In this document: positions 12,468 to 24,560 of the stretch, piece after piece
How positions within the stretch are numbered: the first letter of the stretch is position 1
Layout: the number at the start of each line of letters is the position of its first letter
DNA from: Irpex lacteus
Lineage: Eukaryota; Basidiomycota; Agaricomycetes; Polyporales; Irpicaceae
Direction: 5' to 3'
Length of the DNA: 42,762 nt
Assembly (NCBI GenBank): GCA_001986395.2
Contig: MQVO02000085.1
Coordinates: 1-42,762, forward strand
Position numbers and translations under genes: made by a program
The notes under the pieces: generated by a model
The model's database searches: none
What the model was told of the DNA's origin: nothing
What the model saw: only the letters and a program-made list of their open reading frames with translations

Positions 12468-15400
12468 AACCTGATCGACTCTGCAGCCCCGGGGTATTCA
12501 GTTCAATGGCCGCTTTTTCAGTGAACATGTGCGATTTCCCGCATAGTCGCAGGTAATTCGGAGACCGACGGATTTTACACTACATACAGTACTTCTGCTA
12601 TTCGCAGCTGCAGTAGTGTCTGAGACCATCGTGACCCAACCCTATACACGTGGCGAGCACGACTAGCACTAGTCGGCCATGTATATCCAAAAACACTATC
12701 TGACGAAAAATCGGACTCGACCGTCGTGATAGGCAGCATGGTTTAAATCTCTGATTTCTGCACCCGCCGTCCGTCGCAATCGACAATGGACTGGATAATC
12801 CCGAAGAGATTTTGAAGATTCAGGTGAGTGCGGTATCGCTCACGCTCGTACATCTATACCCTCATATCGACAGACAGGCAAGTAGACCTCGTATACCTTG
12901 CAATGCACTTGTGTACTCCGAGTCGTTGTAGTAAAAACGTTTCCTGCATAGTCGAGACCTCAAAGTTTCATCGGTATTTAAAGGAACGTGCGCGATATTG
13001 TATCGCATGGCTACGAGCCTGCCGAAGGTCGGCCAAACGATATTCGGAACCAAACTGGTTGCCTCGTGTCACGCTACTGGCTAGACTGTCACGCTGGACC
13101 TATATCCAAAAGAAGCGATAATATCGTGATGCGCCATCTCTACCGCTTTGTGGCGTTTCCCGCGATGGGAACTGCAGAAACGCCACAACGTCGAAGCAGT
13201 CACATCAGAGAACTCATCAAAATCCCTCATCTAATCTCTCACGGCATGATCATACACACTAAACCCCACGGCGTCAACCTACTTATGATTGTGGCCAGTG
13301 GCATTCACACTTCATGTCCGAGATAGGGGTGCCTCAACCCGCTTTCACTGTGACGGGAGCTGGGTATCTAATGTGTTTCGAGCAAATTACAAGGCTTATC
13401 TCTCTCAACACGAAACAGATTGTAGCCAATTAGCATCTAGGTGGCCTCGTACCTGCACATGTGAAAGCGGGTGAGCAGAGACTAGGACTGAAGCTACTTA
13501 ATCTGTACTGTCACTTTGACGGTGGGCTACACAGCCATGCCGCAGTTTGAACTTCAATTAGACGACGCCATCGCTTTGGCAATACATTCGGATCGGTATA
13601 AGCGAAGAGTGCCAGTGCTCAGACTGGTGCACGAAGGCGTTGGCTCGATCCCTACTAGCTCTTTGCGCTTCAGGATTCAGTTGAAGCTTGATTGGTGTGT
13701 TATCTACACCGGTCTCCGGACATTTCAGCTGTTTCGCGACAAACTTCCAGTCATCTATGACGCAAGGGGCGGTCAGATGGGCCACAAGAGCCTCGGAGTA
13801 AAACGAGGCTCGTGGGCTCATTGGGCTGTCCCAGGCTGTCGATAATTGGATTGGCTTCGGAAGTCCAGCGCAACTCATATTGCGGCCGCAGTTACTCCAT
13901 CCGGAAGCTGTTTGACAGCGGCAGTGTCAACTATACTTGGCTATAATATCTGAATCGTAACGAGAGTGTACCCACTGTAAGTAGCAACCGTGTTTAGACT
14001 TCATGTTGGCATTTCCAACGTACTGGTTCCATAAGCGGGGTAATGCAATAATGAGGCAGGTAGGCTCCTGCCTGTACGTACACTATTCTTACCTCAATGA
14101 ACCGCAAGCACCTTTCAGGTGGCTAGTGTGGCAACCCTGGACAAAGCCAGAATTACAACAACAGTCACATTTGGCTGCATCGTATTGTAATTTCAATCTC
14201 CTTGTACATTTCTCTGCGCTCATGCCGCAGCACACCTCGTGTGGGCAAGCCATTGTCTCCGCAAACAGACCCTGAGTCATTACAGAACATTAGATACCAG
14301 ATGAAGGAACAAATAAGACTCACTGCATAGATAACGTCATGGCATGAGCCTGGACTATGGTGTAAGAGCAGAGTCAGAAAACCTTGTATGCGTCGCACCG
14401 AGCCGGGTGGCGTTGCCCCGCGGGCGCGCTGAATTCTATTGTATGCGTACGTACACGTATTCTATACTCGGGTTTCTGAGGGGCTTCTGTGCCGCGATAC
14501 TTCTCGGCGCCGTTTGTTAGTTGTTTCGGGTGAAAGTGAATGCCGCTACGGTCCCTGGGCTCCCTGTTTCCGGAATACTCGGAAACCACATAAGCTGGCG
14601 ATAGCGGGAACGCAGTGCATTTGCACTAATGTACTAGATTCTAGACTAAGACTAAAGGAAGTCCTGAGCCGTCGAACGGGAAGCTCAACTCGTGGTCGCA
14701 CCAAAGAACCTCTTCTCTGCACAAGAGGTAAGATAGACACACTGGCGACGCAGCCAGGATAAGGTCTTCCATATAAGCTGGCACCGACTTCTCGCCATGA
14801 GTACACGATTGTGTCTAGAGAAGCGTCTGCTCAGAGGACGATGTTTTCTCCATTTGCAGGCATTTGAAATCTTCTTTGGCGGAAGCAGGTAGCCCCCAGA
14901 AATCTCAAACTGTATCCGGATACAGTCAGGCAGCCGGTGCTTTTGCTACCTGTATACATGCGCGAGATGCCGTGAGCAGAAGAATGAAGAATCACGCTGC
15001 GTATACAAAGAACGTGCCTTTCCTCTGACGCCGTCTATCTGGCTGCTTCTTCCGAGCCCCTGTGACTCTGGACCTGACGCTGTTTACACGCCGTCATAGA
15101 TAGTGGTTCTGCGAAGTCCTCGGCGCACGATTCATCCAGAGCACTGCTGTGCTAACTTCGCTGCATGGCAGCAGTCAGTCAGGGACGCAAAGGTTTGCGA
15201 GCTCATCGGGCAGCGGGGACCATCCGAGCTTGTGAGATTTCATTCAACATTCTATGACACATTGGGAGTGCATGTGTAGGGAATAGCCTAAACAGAACGG
15301 TGATGCTCAGGGTGTGCCACTTGAAGGAACGGCTATCTCGCGAGCGAACGAGGATATTGTGAAGATGTTGTTACTGCTAATTCGATAGACTGGAAATGTG

Positions 15401-16708
15401 TATGGTGAAGAGAAGGTGGTTCGTACTCACGAGAGAGTAATATGATGGCAATGAAGCTAACTAATGGAGAGAGAGTTGCCACTAAGCGAGTGCTGTAGAA
15501 GATCTTCTGTGGTAATAGCTGTAAAACAGAGGCATTAAGGCAGGAATATACAACTACTTGGTAGCAGGGTTACGATATGCATCTTCAGCGAGGTAGTGAG
15601 TCGAAGGCTGCTGAAGGTTATAGACGGTGATAGACACACATAAACGAGAATTATTCATAAGTAATAACGGATATAGCGGACCAACTCACCGGACTATGAA
15701 CATGCGTCGTGCAACGAGTATGCACGTGCAGGTTGGGGTTGTGATGGTGGCTTCGGACATGGTGATGGCCACACCACAATCTCGCGGACATCAAGATCTG
15801 AATATAGAGAAGATCATTGGTTGCGGCATCGCCAGAGCTGTGCAAAATCCAAGCAATGTGTGGATCGAACACGCTGGCTTGTAGATGAGCTAATGCTGTT
15901 TACTTACGATAGCTCGGCCCTTAGACTTCAGGCTTGAGAGCCGCTTCGCAAAACGAAAAGACAGAAAGAACAAACGTGCCCCGTCTTGTTGTTTCTGCCA
16001 GGAAGTAAGGTGACGAAGGTGACTGGACGCTGACTAGTAGTGCCTGGTGAAACATGGGCAGTACCAGTGTGAGACCTATGAGAGGGGCCCAGGCCAAGAC
16101 GGCACTTACAGGCCCGTGCAGCAAAATACTGACCGACTATAAAGCGGATCGCACGAGCTCAAAGAGCCATCGCTCGTAGTACAGATTGGTAATGGCCTGC
16201 TGCCTTTTGTTCCTCGTGGGCACAAAAGAGCTGTGAATGTCGCGAAGTTATACTGAGCAAACTATTGCCTGCTACTAATTTTCTGCCGGAAGAGAAGACC
16301 ATGATTGAGATTATCAATCAAGTGGCTCCAAGCTGAGGTGTTTGAGGGACATAATATAGTATGGCGGACTTAGCTACTATCTCGAGGCACCGTCGAATTT
16401 GACCCGAACCTAAATATGCTGCTCTGGAGCATCTGGAGAGAAAGAATTGAGTGAACATCGCTAGTCATGCAACACTTGAATACATGCATATCTGCTCACT
16501 GTAACGAGAAGCGGTAGATGCGTGGAGGCGGCGGTGACAGATCAAGTCAAAATAGTTGGTGACAGCGTCACAGTCACGACCACAACGCTTATTCAGCGCT
16601 AAATAATAGCGGAGTTTAAACATAGATCGAATCGTGACGATGAACCGAATGCGTGCTTGTTCGTCCATAACATACTCTAGCCTGGCAAGGAAAGGTGAAC
16701 AGCTGAAG
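12468..16708. other. No supportable gene; scattered splice-like signals
   Basis: Coding-like scraps near 12500-12820 may belong to the membrane gene upstream: one before 12558, one at about 12690-12750, and one ending at a GTGAGT near 12822. On the minus strand, GT(A/G)AGT donors occur near 16097, 15905, 15688, 15427, 14321 and 14092; this is about the density expected by chance on two strands, and I could not join them into an open frame with known features. One of them (near 14321) bounds a cysteine-rich frame described as a finding. No repeat, tRNA or transposon protein is visible. Confidence 0.4.
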
Positions 16709-18127
16709 ATGGCATTTGAAAATGCTTCAGTTACAAAAGGTACACTGGGGCTGGCTTCAATTATACTGTGAATGCTGACTGAAAAATGGCAATCAGGGAT
16801 TATGATATCTTTGGCTGTAACGTCTACCGTCGCTGGCATCTTCGACGTTAAGCACAATCTTCACCTGCAACTTATACCCCACCTGTCTACGCATCACCAG
16901 GCATGCAATTTTATACAATATTAGGGCGAGAATATTCTGACAGTCGAGTTAACACAGTACTGGAGATTGCTTGCTCATCACCTCGCTTGTGCTACATCAA
17001 GCGACCTTCTCTTAACGGAGCTGATCCTATATAACGCCGCCATAACCATAGAACGAGGATTTGGGAGCGTTAAATATGCGGTACGCTGGGTTGCAGCTCT
17101 TCCTGCAATGTAGCTGACCTATTGGCGCAGTCATTCATTTTGCTTGTGTTAGGCATGAACACTATTGGTACCATGCTCGCGATGGTTGTACTGCAACAGG
17201 TGCCGGTAATTGGACGGCTGACGAATTACGTTCCCGCTGGACCGACAGCCGCCGTATTCAGTATCTTATACCAGTATTTCCGGCTGGTGCCCGAAGCGTA
17301 CCATTTCAGAATACTAGGCGTGACACTGAGCGACAAGTTTTGGGTCTATGGGACCGCGATGCAGGTGAGAATAATTTTTATCAAGGGATAGGACTTATAA
17401 GTGAACGCTACGCCTAACCACCGTGACATATCAAGTTTTCTCACTGCGTTACCAGCTGGCTTTAGGGCATGTTCCTTCAACACTCCTCACAGCGGCCGTC
17501 GGCTTGATTTCTGGGTATCTGTATCGTTCTGACGTGATGCAACTGAAAGGTTGGCGAATACCGCGCAGGTATGTTAGATCAGCTGCTGTTGTATACCGTT
17601 CTTCCCATCATTTATCTTATCTAGCTTCGTCGTCTTTGCACAAAAACGGATAATCCCTCTACTGGGACAAGAAAAACCTTCGAGACGAACGAATAGAGTT
17701 CTACCTGAGCCTCTCAGGGCTCTCTCAGAGAATATAGAGCCTATTACTACTGCCCGCGGCCCGACACGACGGCGCAATAATCCCAGGTCGCAACCCCCAT
17801 CGGCGTCGCAGGATCAACCGCACTCTAACGGAGAGCCACAGAGCACACCCACTAGAGGTGTCGTTCGCCAGTGGGTCTCGGAGTTGACTGAAGTGGCAAA
17901 CCCGAACGGTCGTGGAGATGTTAGGGTGCCTAACGACTCCGAGATACAGATGCTCACCTCGATGTTTCCGGACATCGGTCGAGACGTTATATTAGGGGTA
18001 CTACAGCGCAGGTACGGTGTGTCTTTCACGCTTAGGACGTAGCCTCGTGTCCTAATGTTCCTCATGTAGCTCTGATACTCAAGCCGCAGTCGAGACTCTG
18101 CTCAGCTCCTCACGAGCACAGGTCTGA
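16709..18127 (+). CDS. DSC2: Dsc2/UBAC2-like rhomboid pseudoprotease with C-terminal UBA domain
   Basis: Seven exons: 16709-16739, 16797-16900, 16958-17080, 17131-17364, 17456-17568, 17625-18011 and 18070-18127, giving 349 residues. The N-terminal two thirds is a multi-helix rhomboid-like membrane domain, with landmarks FDVKHNLHLQLIPHLS, HHQYWRLLAHHLA and ILYQYFRLVPEAYHF. The site where an active rhomboid has its catalytic Gly-x-Ser reads AGPTAAVF (residues 122-129), so the fold is a pseudoprotease, as is known for Dsc2 and UBAC2. A polar linker leads to a UBA domain at about 305-345 (EIQMLTSMFPD ... AAVETLLSS). Family members sit in the Golgi/ER Dsc E3 ligase complex, acting in SREBP activation and membrane-protein degradation. 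Intron 2 (16901-16957) has a GC donor; no GT donor keeps the conserved HHQYW in frame. It ends tail-to-tail with the eIF3d gene. Confidence 0.85.
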
Positions 18128-18862
18128 TGTCAAGAGCTGTGTTCGCCTGCCAAGGCATGGAAAATTTTGCATACATGGTTCTTCTCACATGGCTTGTTCG
18201 CTGTGAATACCATTTATAATAGAAAACATCCGCCGTTGCGCCCCAAGTCGACCCTTGATTATGCGACCTTCGCGAGCTCTGGCATGCTCGGGGACTAACA
18301 CATGTGATCTGAAGACGAGAGATCTACCTTGGAAAGCTAATACTTTGTGGCGTCATCTGCACACAATGTACCCGGTGTTATAGTATCGGCACATCGTGGC
18401 ATCAAAACGATCTGCGTGCTAAGGTACTTGAGCACGTTGCCATTGGGAAACATTAGATAGCACGATGCTCGAGACGAGGTCCTGGCTCACTCAAATGTTG
18501 CCATCAGTCTGCTCGAGGAATACAATCATTTTGCCCGCATTCGGAGAAGTCACGTCACGTCCACCGGTTCACTTTCGTAGCATTTGTGCATGACGAAGGT
18601 GTCGTTGTACGGTGTTCTCCAGATAAGTAAATCAGGGCTCAACGTTCAATGTGACTACACCGCTACATTTCCATGGTTGACATACGTTAACACGACCCCG
18701 TTCACTGGATGCCGTATTGCGCAAGAGAAGTGAAAGACGACATTAACGACCCCACTTCATTTTCTTGGGCCGCAAGGGTCCGTAGAACACATGATCAAGC
18801 GATAATTACATTGCTTACACGTCCGAAGAACCTCATCCTACACACTATATCACTGGCCCAAT
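18128..18862. other. Convergent intergenic region between DSC2 and eIF3d
   Basis: 735 bases between two stop codons facing each other. It must hold both 3' ends. The 71-codon plus-strand frame at 18709-18924 runs into the antisense of the last eIF3d exon and is not a gene. Nothing else is seen. Confidence 0.5.
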
Positions 18863-21113
18863 TTACGAGGATTCTGGCTCTTCAACGTCGAGGCCAGCCT
18901 CCTCATCTTCCTCCTCAGCCGTGAAGGTGGTAAGAGGAACCGAATAGAGACGGATAACAGGCTAGGGGGTAACGCGCGTTAGCACCAGCTCCCACAAGAT
19001 CGACATGAGATCCTGGATAGGTATGACAGCTTGCCCTAGGCCTTGAAGGGGCAGTGCCGCGGCATGACTACCGTGCCAACCCAGAGAGTAGGGCGATAGG
19101 AAAGAGGACACGCTACCCAGAGAAAGTCCGGCTTTGACAGTCGCCATCATACATATCATGGCACATCAACCGAAGCAGCGAAAGCCAATGCAGTTGGGAA
19201 CGAGAGACTGGAAGATAGACTCACCTTGTTAGGATCCTTTACCAACACGTACTTCCCTTCCGGCTGTTTCATGAGCAGATCCGTAACAGTGCGAACGATC
19301 CCCCAACCATTCGCCAACGAGATGTTCAGTTGAGCAGCGAAATCCGTGGGTCGGACGGAGGTCGTGCTCAAGATTACGTGGCGAGTGTTATCACGTGGGT
19401 TGGCACGAGAAATGTATCTGCGAGACCTCGAATTTAGCATTTTAGGGTACGATAGCATTGTTCAGTTACTCACCCAATTTTCATGAGATCGGCGCCAGCG
19501 AGAATACTCTGCACAGTCCACTTTGCGAGCTTGGAGCTGTTGTTCTTCATCTCCGTAGCTACAACCGCACCACGCTGCGTGTCAAGTTTGGTGCGCCAAT
19601 CTGGTGCACCGCCAGCACCAGGAGCACGAGGATCAAACTCATTCAAGGCCCGGATGGTGACCAAGCCTTGACCAAGGCGAGGGTTACCCTGTCCTGCGGA
19701 GTAACAGTCGACTTCCGTTCGTACACAAATCTTCAAGTCTTCATCCTCAGTAACACCAAGGTCGAAGACTCGATATCGGTATCCACATGACGCCAAGGGC
19801 TCAGTCTCATCCGGGCCGTAGAACGGATTAGGCTTCGCAAGGTCGACGGCAGGAGGTGGAGGCGTTTCGATGACAGTCTGGAAGCCGAAGTTTTGGTTGA
19901 TATAAGTGGCCTCCAAAGACAAAGACGTTGCAGAGTTAATAGAGAGCGTTTCGGGAACAGCTGCCTTCTCATTGGGGTTGTTGGGATTCGGCGGTGTAGG
20001 ATCTTGCGGAGGATCGGCAGCATTCTCATTGACGGTTACGGTGTCGAAAGGACCACCGTCGCGCTTGTCGAAGAAGAGTTTGTTACCCTCACGAACAATA
20101 ACGATGTCCCACGGGTACACAGATCGCGGTGCACACATAAGACCACTGAGAATCACATCGGTGATGTAGACAGTTGCAGTATCTTTGGCTGCGAGCTGAT
20201 ATAAAATAAGTACCCTCGACGAGCAAAGATTGGCACTTCTTCACATACCTCCTGCATAACGGGGTCATCAGACGTAGTCGTGTTATATTTGATACGATCC
20301 ACTAGTTGCAAGGGCTTCTCCGCCTTCGTGATGATACGATCGTACGTTTTATCGTAAGCGAAGAGCCGTCCGTATGATTCACTGTTAATGAGGTGTGGTT
20401 AGTTCCGAGACGACGCGTTGAAACTACTATAACTCACATATCTTCAGGATCGTCGACCTCAAGACGCAACTTGGCCAATCTGTGGAACTCGATTTCCTCG
20501 AGCATTTGCCATTCCGACGAAATTGCAACGGAGGCCTCACGGGTACGGTTGTTCTAAAAGCAGAATTAGAAAATAGCAACATACAAGCATACTTGAATAG
20601 GATATGTACCTTCTCCCAGTCCCTCCAACCTCTCCTGGCACCTCGTTGTCCACCACCGCCTCTGCCGGGAGTGAACCCACCGCGCCCGCCTCGTTGAGCT
20701 CCTCCTCGCCCAAAGCCGGAGGTACCACGAGTGGAGCCTCTGCCTCTTGCAGAGGCCCCACCACGACGCACAGCTGTAGCCTTGCTGTCCACAAGGGAGA
20801 AGCTTGATTCGTCCTCTGCGTGGAAGTAGGCAAATGCACTCGCGGTGCCGCTACCAAACGCGGGCTGGCCATCGCGCCTTCCACGGCCTGCTGCTCCTCC
20901 ACGGGTGCTCTGAGATGGAGCTGGGCCAGGTCCAGCACCGCGAGCATCACCTGAAATGTCGTTCCAATCCGCGAACCGTCCGAGCTTGTCAGATTTAGAG
21001 TACGGAGCGTAGGGGATGTCCTTGAACTTGAATTGTTCGGGTAAGTTTGAAGATGATGGTCCCCAACCACCATCCGGGTTATCGTGAATCGCCGGTAGCG
21101 AGAAAGAGGCCAT
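18863..21113 (-). CDS. EIF3D: Eukaryotic translation initiation factor 3 subunit D (eIF3d)
   Basis: Six exons on the minus strand: 20610-21113, 20438-20553, 20249-20381, 19474-20195, 19225-19417 and 18863-18961, giving 588 residues (human about 548). Recognised by the N-terminus (MASFSLPAIHDNPDGGWGP), by FKDIPYAPYSKSDKLGRFADW, and by the conserved C-terminal blocks SRANPRDNTRHVIL, NGWGIVRTVTDLL and PEGKYVLVKDPNK, followed by an acidic tail. Residues about 75-160 carry many RG/RGG repeats, typical of fungal Moe1 proteins. eIF3d is a peripheral eIF3 subunit with a cap-binding fold, acting in the cytoplasm in translation initiation on selected mRNAs. The last intron (18962-19224) is 263 nt, far longer than the others here. 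The start codon is 140 bases from the start of the divergent IST3/RBMX2 gene, so they probably share a promoter. Confidence 0.95.
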
Positions 21114-21253
21114 CCTTATAGCCTGGGATGGAAGATGAAGAGCAAGAGCTTGCGATCTAAAAATTAGCTCTTGCCTAAAGAGGCGATCAATAATCGTGCT
21201 ACGGGCGTCTGTGCATCACTCTCTATTCAACTTCGACGTTCTTGTCCAGGACC
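21114..21253. promoter_or_regulatory. 140-bp divergent promoter of eIF3d and IST3/RBMX2
   Basis: Only 140 bases separate the two start codons, and both 5' untranslated regions must also fit in it. Core elements for both directions are therefore shared or overlapping. No TATA box is obvious. Confidence 0.6.
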
Positions 21254-22436
21254 ATGAAGTAAGGTGCCCTACCACATTATCTGGCCAATAGCTCGACCAC
21301 TTACAAATACTGTAGCGTTGTACGCGAAATTAACAAGATAAATGAGCGAGAGCTGGACTTGGGGATAAGTGGCTCGTGGCATGACGATTATAAAGGTATG
21401 CTTGCACCCCGCACCATGAGCCCTTTCACTGACGCAAGATTGTTCAGATTCTGCGTACATATTCATTGGAGGCCTTCATAATGAACTCACTGAAGGTGAC
21501 GTAATAACCATATTTTCTCAGTGAGTTGCATGCTGCCATATTACCAATGTTATTGTTGTTGATTATACGTCATTAGGTATGGTGAAGTCATGGACGTAAA
21601 CCTTCCCCGAGACAAGGAAACAGGGAAAACTAAGGGGTTTGGTTTTCTGATGTATGAAGACCAACGCTCGACAGTACTTGCGGTGGACAATCTGAACGGT
21701 GCAAAGGTCCTGGAACGTACACTACGGGTTGATCATGTTAAGAATTATAAGCAGCCAAAGGTCAAGGTCGGAGATGGAGAGCTCGTGGAGAGAGAGGAGC
21801 AAAGCTTGAACGCGAAACCAGAGTTGATAAACGGTATGCGCTTGCTTTGTCCTGTGGTGCCATCTGTGCTGAAGTAGTCTACCAGACGATGACGCAGGGT
21901 CTGATTCTTCCGAGTCAGCCTACGCCGACATCGACCCAGAAGATCCGATGCGAGACTATTTGATAGCGCAACGGAAGGAACAGAAAGCTCTCAAGAAGTC
22001 CAAACGTAAAGGGAAGAGTAAACACAAGGACGAAACCCCTGAAGAGCGACGTGCACGCAAGGAGCGGAAGCGAGAGAAGAAATTAAAGAAGCAGGGGAAA
22101 AAGTCAGAAGCAATGAGAGGAGTAGAAGATCTGCTTAACGAATTAGAAAGCATGGGGCGCAGCCGACCAGCTCACCGTCGGACACCATCGCCGGACTCTA
22201 GAAGACGATCTAGGAGTCCTGGTCGTTCTCGCTATAGGGATGATGAAGAGCGGCGAAGGTCCCCATACTCACCGCCGAGGCGACGTTACTCGCCCTCGCC
22301 AACCAGAGATAATTATAGGTCGAGATCTCGGACTCCACCTGCGGGTTCCAGACGGCAGCCTCCTCACGAGCGGACACCTCCGGCTCGGAGGCGAGACGAC
22401 GAAGATGACCGTACTCCACCAGCCAGAAGACGATGA
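21254..22436 (+). CDS. IST3: RRM splicing factor of the IST3/Snu17-RBMX2 family (RES complex)
   Basis: Five exons: 21254-21258, 21316-21395, 21448-21520, 21577-21833 and 21886-22436, giving 321 residues. The first exon holds only ATGAA; splicing produces the family start MNVVREINKINERELDLGIS. An RRM follows with RNP2 YIFIGG (residues 32-37) and RNP1 KGFGFLMY (72-79). After the RRM come an acidic patch, a Lys/Arg-rich coiled segment (ERRARKERKREKK) and a C-terminal RS-like tail with SPxRR and TPPARRR repeats. Ist3 with Bud13 and Pml1 forms the RES complex, which binds the activated spliceosome in the nucleus and aids splicing and retention of pre-mRNA. The tail is longer than in yeast Ist3 and closer to RBMX2. 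It shares its promoter with eIF3d and converges on GatB, with 76 bases between stop codons. Confidence 0.92.
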
Positions 22437-22512
22437 CAAGCAGGCTTGGTACGAGGACCATGTTCGGGTATATACACTTCTGTTACATTACGAATAACGG
22501 AATATGACTAGA

Positions 22513-24560
22513 CTACCGTAATATACTTAGCAACATCGCTCTGGCTGCCTCAGGATTTGCCCTTCCCCTGCTCGCCTTCATAACATATCCTAAAATCCTA
22601 TTAAGTGTTCTTTCATTCCCATCCCTCACTTTCTGAGCTTCTTGTGGTAATGCTTGGATTGCTTCGTTGCACCATTTCTTGAGAGACTCATCGTTGTCAC
22701 CTGTGGCCAGCAGGGATAGTTCCCGTGCAAGCTCACTTGGCATAGTGGGAACCCTATGCTCGAGAATATGCCGCAGTATGAGTTTGCCGGAGGTTCCTGA
22801 TAGTTGCGCAGTATGAATACGGGATCACAGGATGATATTGTAAACCTACCTGTTATGCGCTTGCTTTGCACTAAGTCAATGAGTTCGCCCATCTGTGCTG
22901 TGGTCATAGGATTCTGTGTGAATGTTTCCTGCCGATGTGCTAGCTGCCCGAGAAGTTCATGTGTAATCCTGAGATCTCGTGAGTCGCTAAATACTTCAAG
23001 GAGTAAAATGGGATCGCTACCAATTTACTACAACCTTCGGGTCTCTGCCTTGCGCGACAGTGTCAAAGTATGCGACTGCGCCATGGCCGAGTGCGCCGTC
23101 GTATCCGACCTCTCTACCCGAATCAATTGTCATAAGTACTTCCGTGTCTCGTTGAGTTAGTCCCATTGTCAAAAGTCGGGCTTGAGTGGCAACAGGCAAA
23201 TCAGGCATCTGCGACCTGATGTTTGAGACGTAATCCTGTAACATGGTCAGAGATCAACCGGAACTGGCCTCCCTCTGAACTCACATTTTTCAGTAAAAGC
23301 GGAGGAAGGTTTGGATCTGGCATATATCTGTAGTCTGGAGCATCCTCTTTACTTCGCAATGAGTATGTTTCGGCTCTGTCTTCGTCAAACCCTCGAGTCT
23401 CCTGGGCTACTTTCGCGCCGCTTTCCAGAACTTGAATTTGGCGCAGAACCTCAGAAGCTGCGACACACATTAGCGAGGAGAAGGATAATTCAACTAGAGT
23501 CTCTACCCACTTATTGCGATAGTCATGCCCTTGATTGTATTCAAATTCTTAATTTCGCATCGGGTTCCAAACTGATCAGGCTTGCTAAGCTCGTGAACAG
23601 AGACGTTCACATCGCAACGGAGTGAACCCTGTGACAACGTTAAGTGGCATATATAATAGGGACCACAGTTCTTACCTGTTCCATGTTCCCATCGCTTGAC
23701 CCTACTGAGCGTAGGAGGCTTTGCAAAGTCCTGACATATTCAGCAGCCTCTTCGGGAGATCTCATGTCAGGTTCTGAAACAATCTCCATGAGCCCCGTGC
23801 CTGCTCTGTTAAGGTCAATATATGTCATAGACTCGCGAGCCTCCGACGTGGATTTGCCCGTATCCTACGGGGATAATTAGACGTGTACAAAAGACCGCAT
23901 CATATACCTACTTGTTCCAGCTGAATCTGCTTTATGCGCACTTCAACGGCCGACTTTGGAAGCCGCAATGTGCCATCGGTGGCAAAGGGAGCTAAAGATC
24001 GAGGGTTGATTGGTGTAAAGAAAAACAGAGAGACGAGTGACACAGCATACCATAGTGCTGCGTGATCTGGTATCCTGACGGCAGATCCGGGTAGAAGTAG
24101 TGTTTCCGGTCGAAAGTGGACCGTCCTTGGACAGTTGCCTCAAGGGCCAATGCCGTTCGAACACCGAGTTCAACACATTTCGGGTTCAATCTCTAAACAA
24201 AAGGGTCAGTTGCAATGACGGCAGAAGTACGAGCTATTATCGGAACTGACTGGAAGGGTTCCAGGAAATGCTGCGTCATAAGGAGACACCCGCGTGTTAG
24301 GCTCTTGATTCAACGTGGAAGTCCACGTACCTAGTAGTGTTTTCGTCATAAAAATAGTGTACAAATATAATCAGAGCATGCTGAGGGAACTCACTGGAGA
24401 ACAGTTTCTCTCGCGACTTGATTTGAGCGTGAACCTCAATGCCTACAACGACAGCCCATCCAGGCCATCTTGTGTCAGGAATTGGTGCTCTGAGTTGATG
24501 CACATAACGTGAATAACATGCTGCCACTGTGCGAACTGCCCTTCCTCTACTGGCTAGCAT
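22513..24560 (-). CDS. GATB: Mitochondrial glutamyl-tRNA(Gln) amidotransferase subunit B (GatB/Pet112)
   Basis: Ten exons on the minus strand: 24395-24560, 24251-24330, 24051-24192, 23912-23991, 23676-23864, 23511-23628, 23285-23457, 23021-23235, 22850-22968 and 22513-22796, giving 521 residues. Recognised by [16 protein letters not shown] (residues 40-55), [37 protein letters not shown] and a C-terminal GatB/YqeY helical domain. The first 35 residues are rich in Arg, Ser and Ala without acids, like a mitochondrial presequence. GatB works with GatA and GatC (GatF in yeasts): it binds the mischarged Glu-tRNA(Gln), and the complex amidates it to Gln-tRNA(Gln) in mitochondria. The frame is open upstream of the chosen ATG to 24707, but without better conserved sequence. 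Divergent from PAP1 across 259 bases. Confidence 0.94.

Noticed and set aside
15627..15884. Overlapping frames on both strands, one His-rich
   Set aside because: The histidines come from a run of CAC/CAT-like triplets; neither frame has splice or start context or a known domain.
16465..16857. 130-codon minus-strand open frame
   Set aside because: It is antisense to the first two exons of the Dsc2-like gene, which read in phase with clear conservation.
22210..22461. Minus-strand frame opposite the RS tail
   Set aside because: Shadow of the repetitive RS-like tail of IST3/RBMX2.
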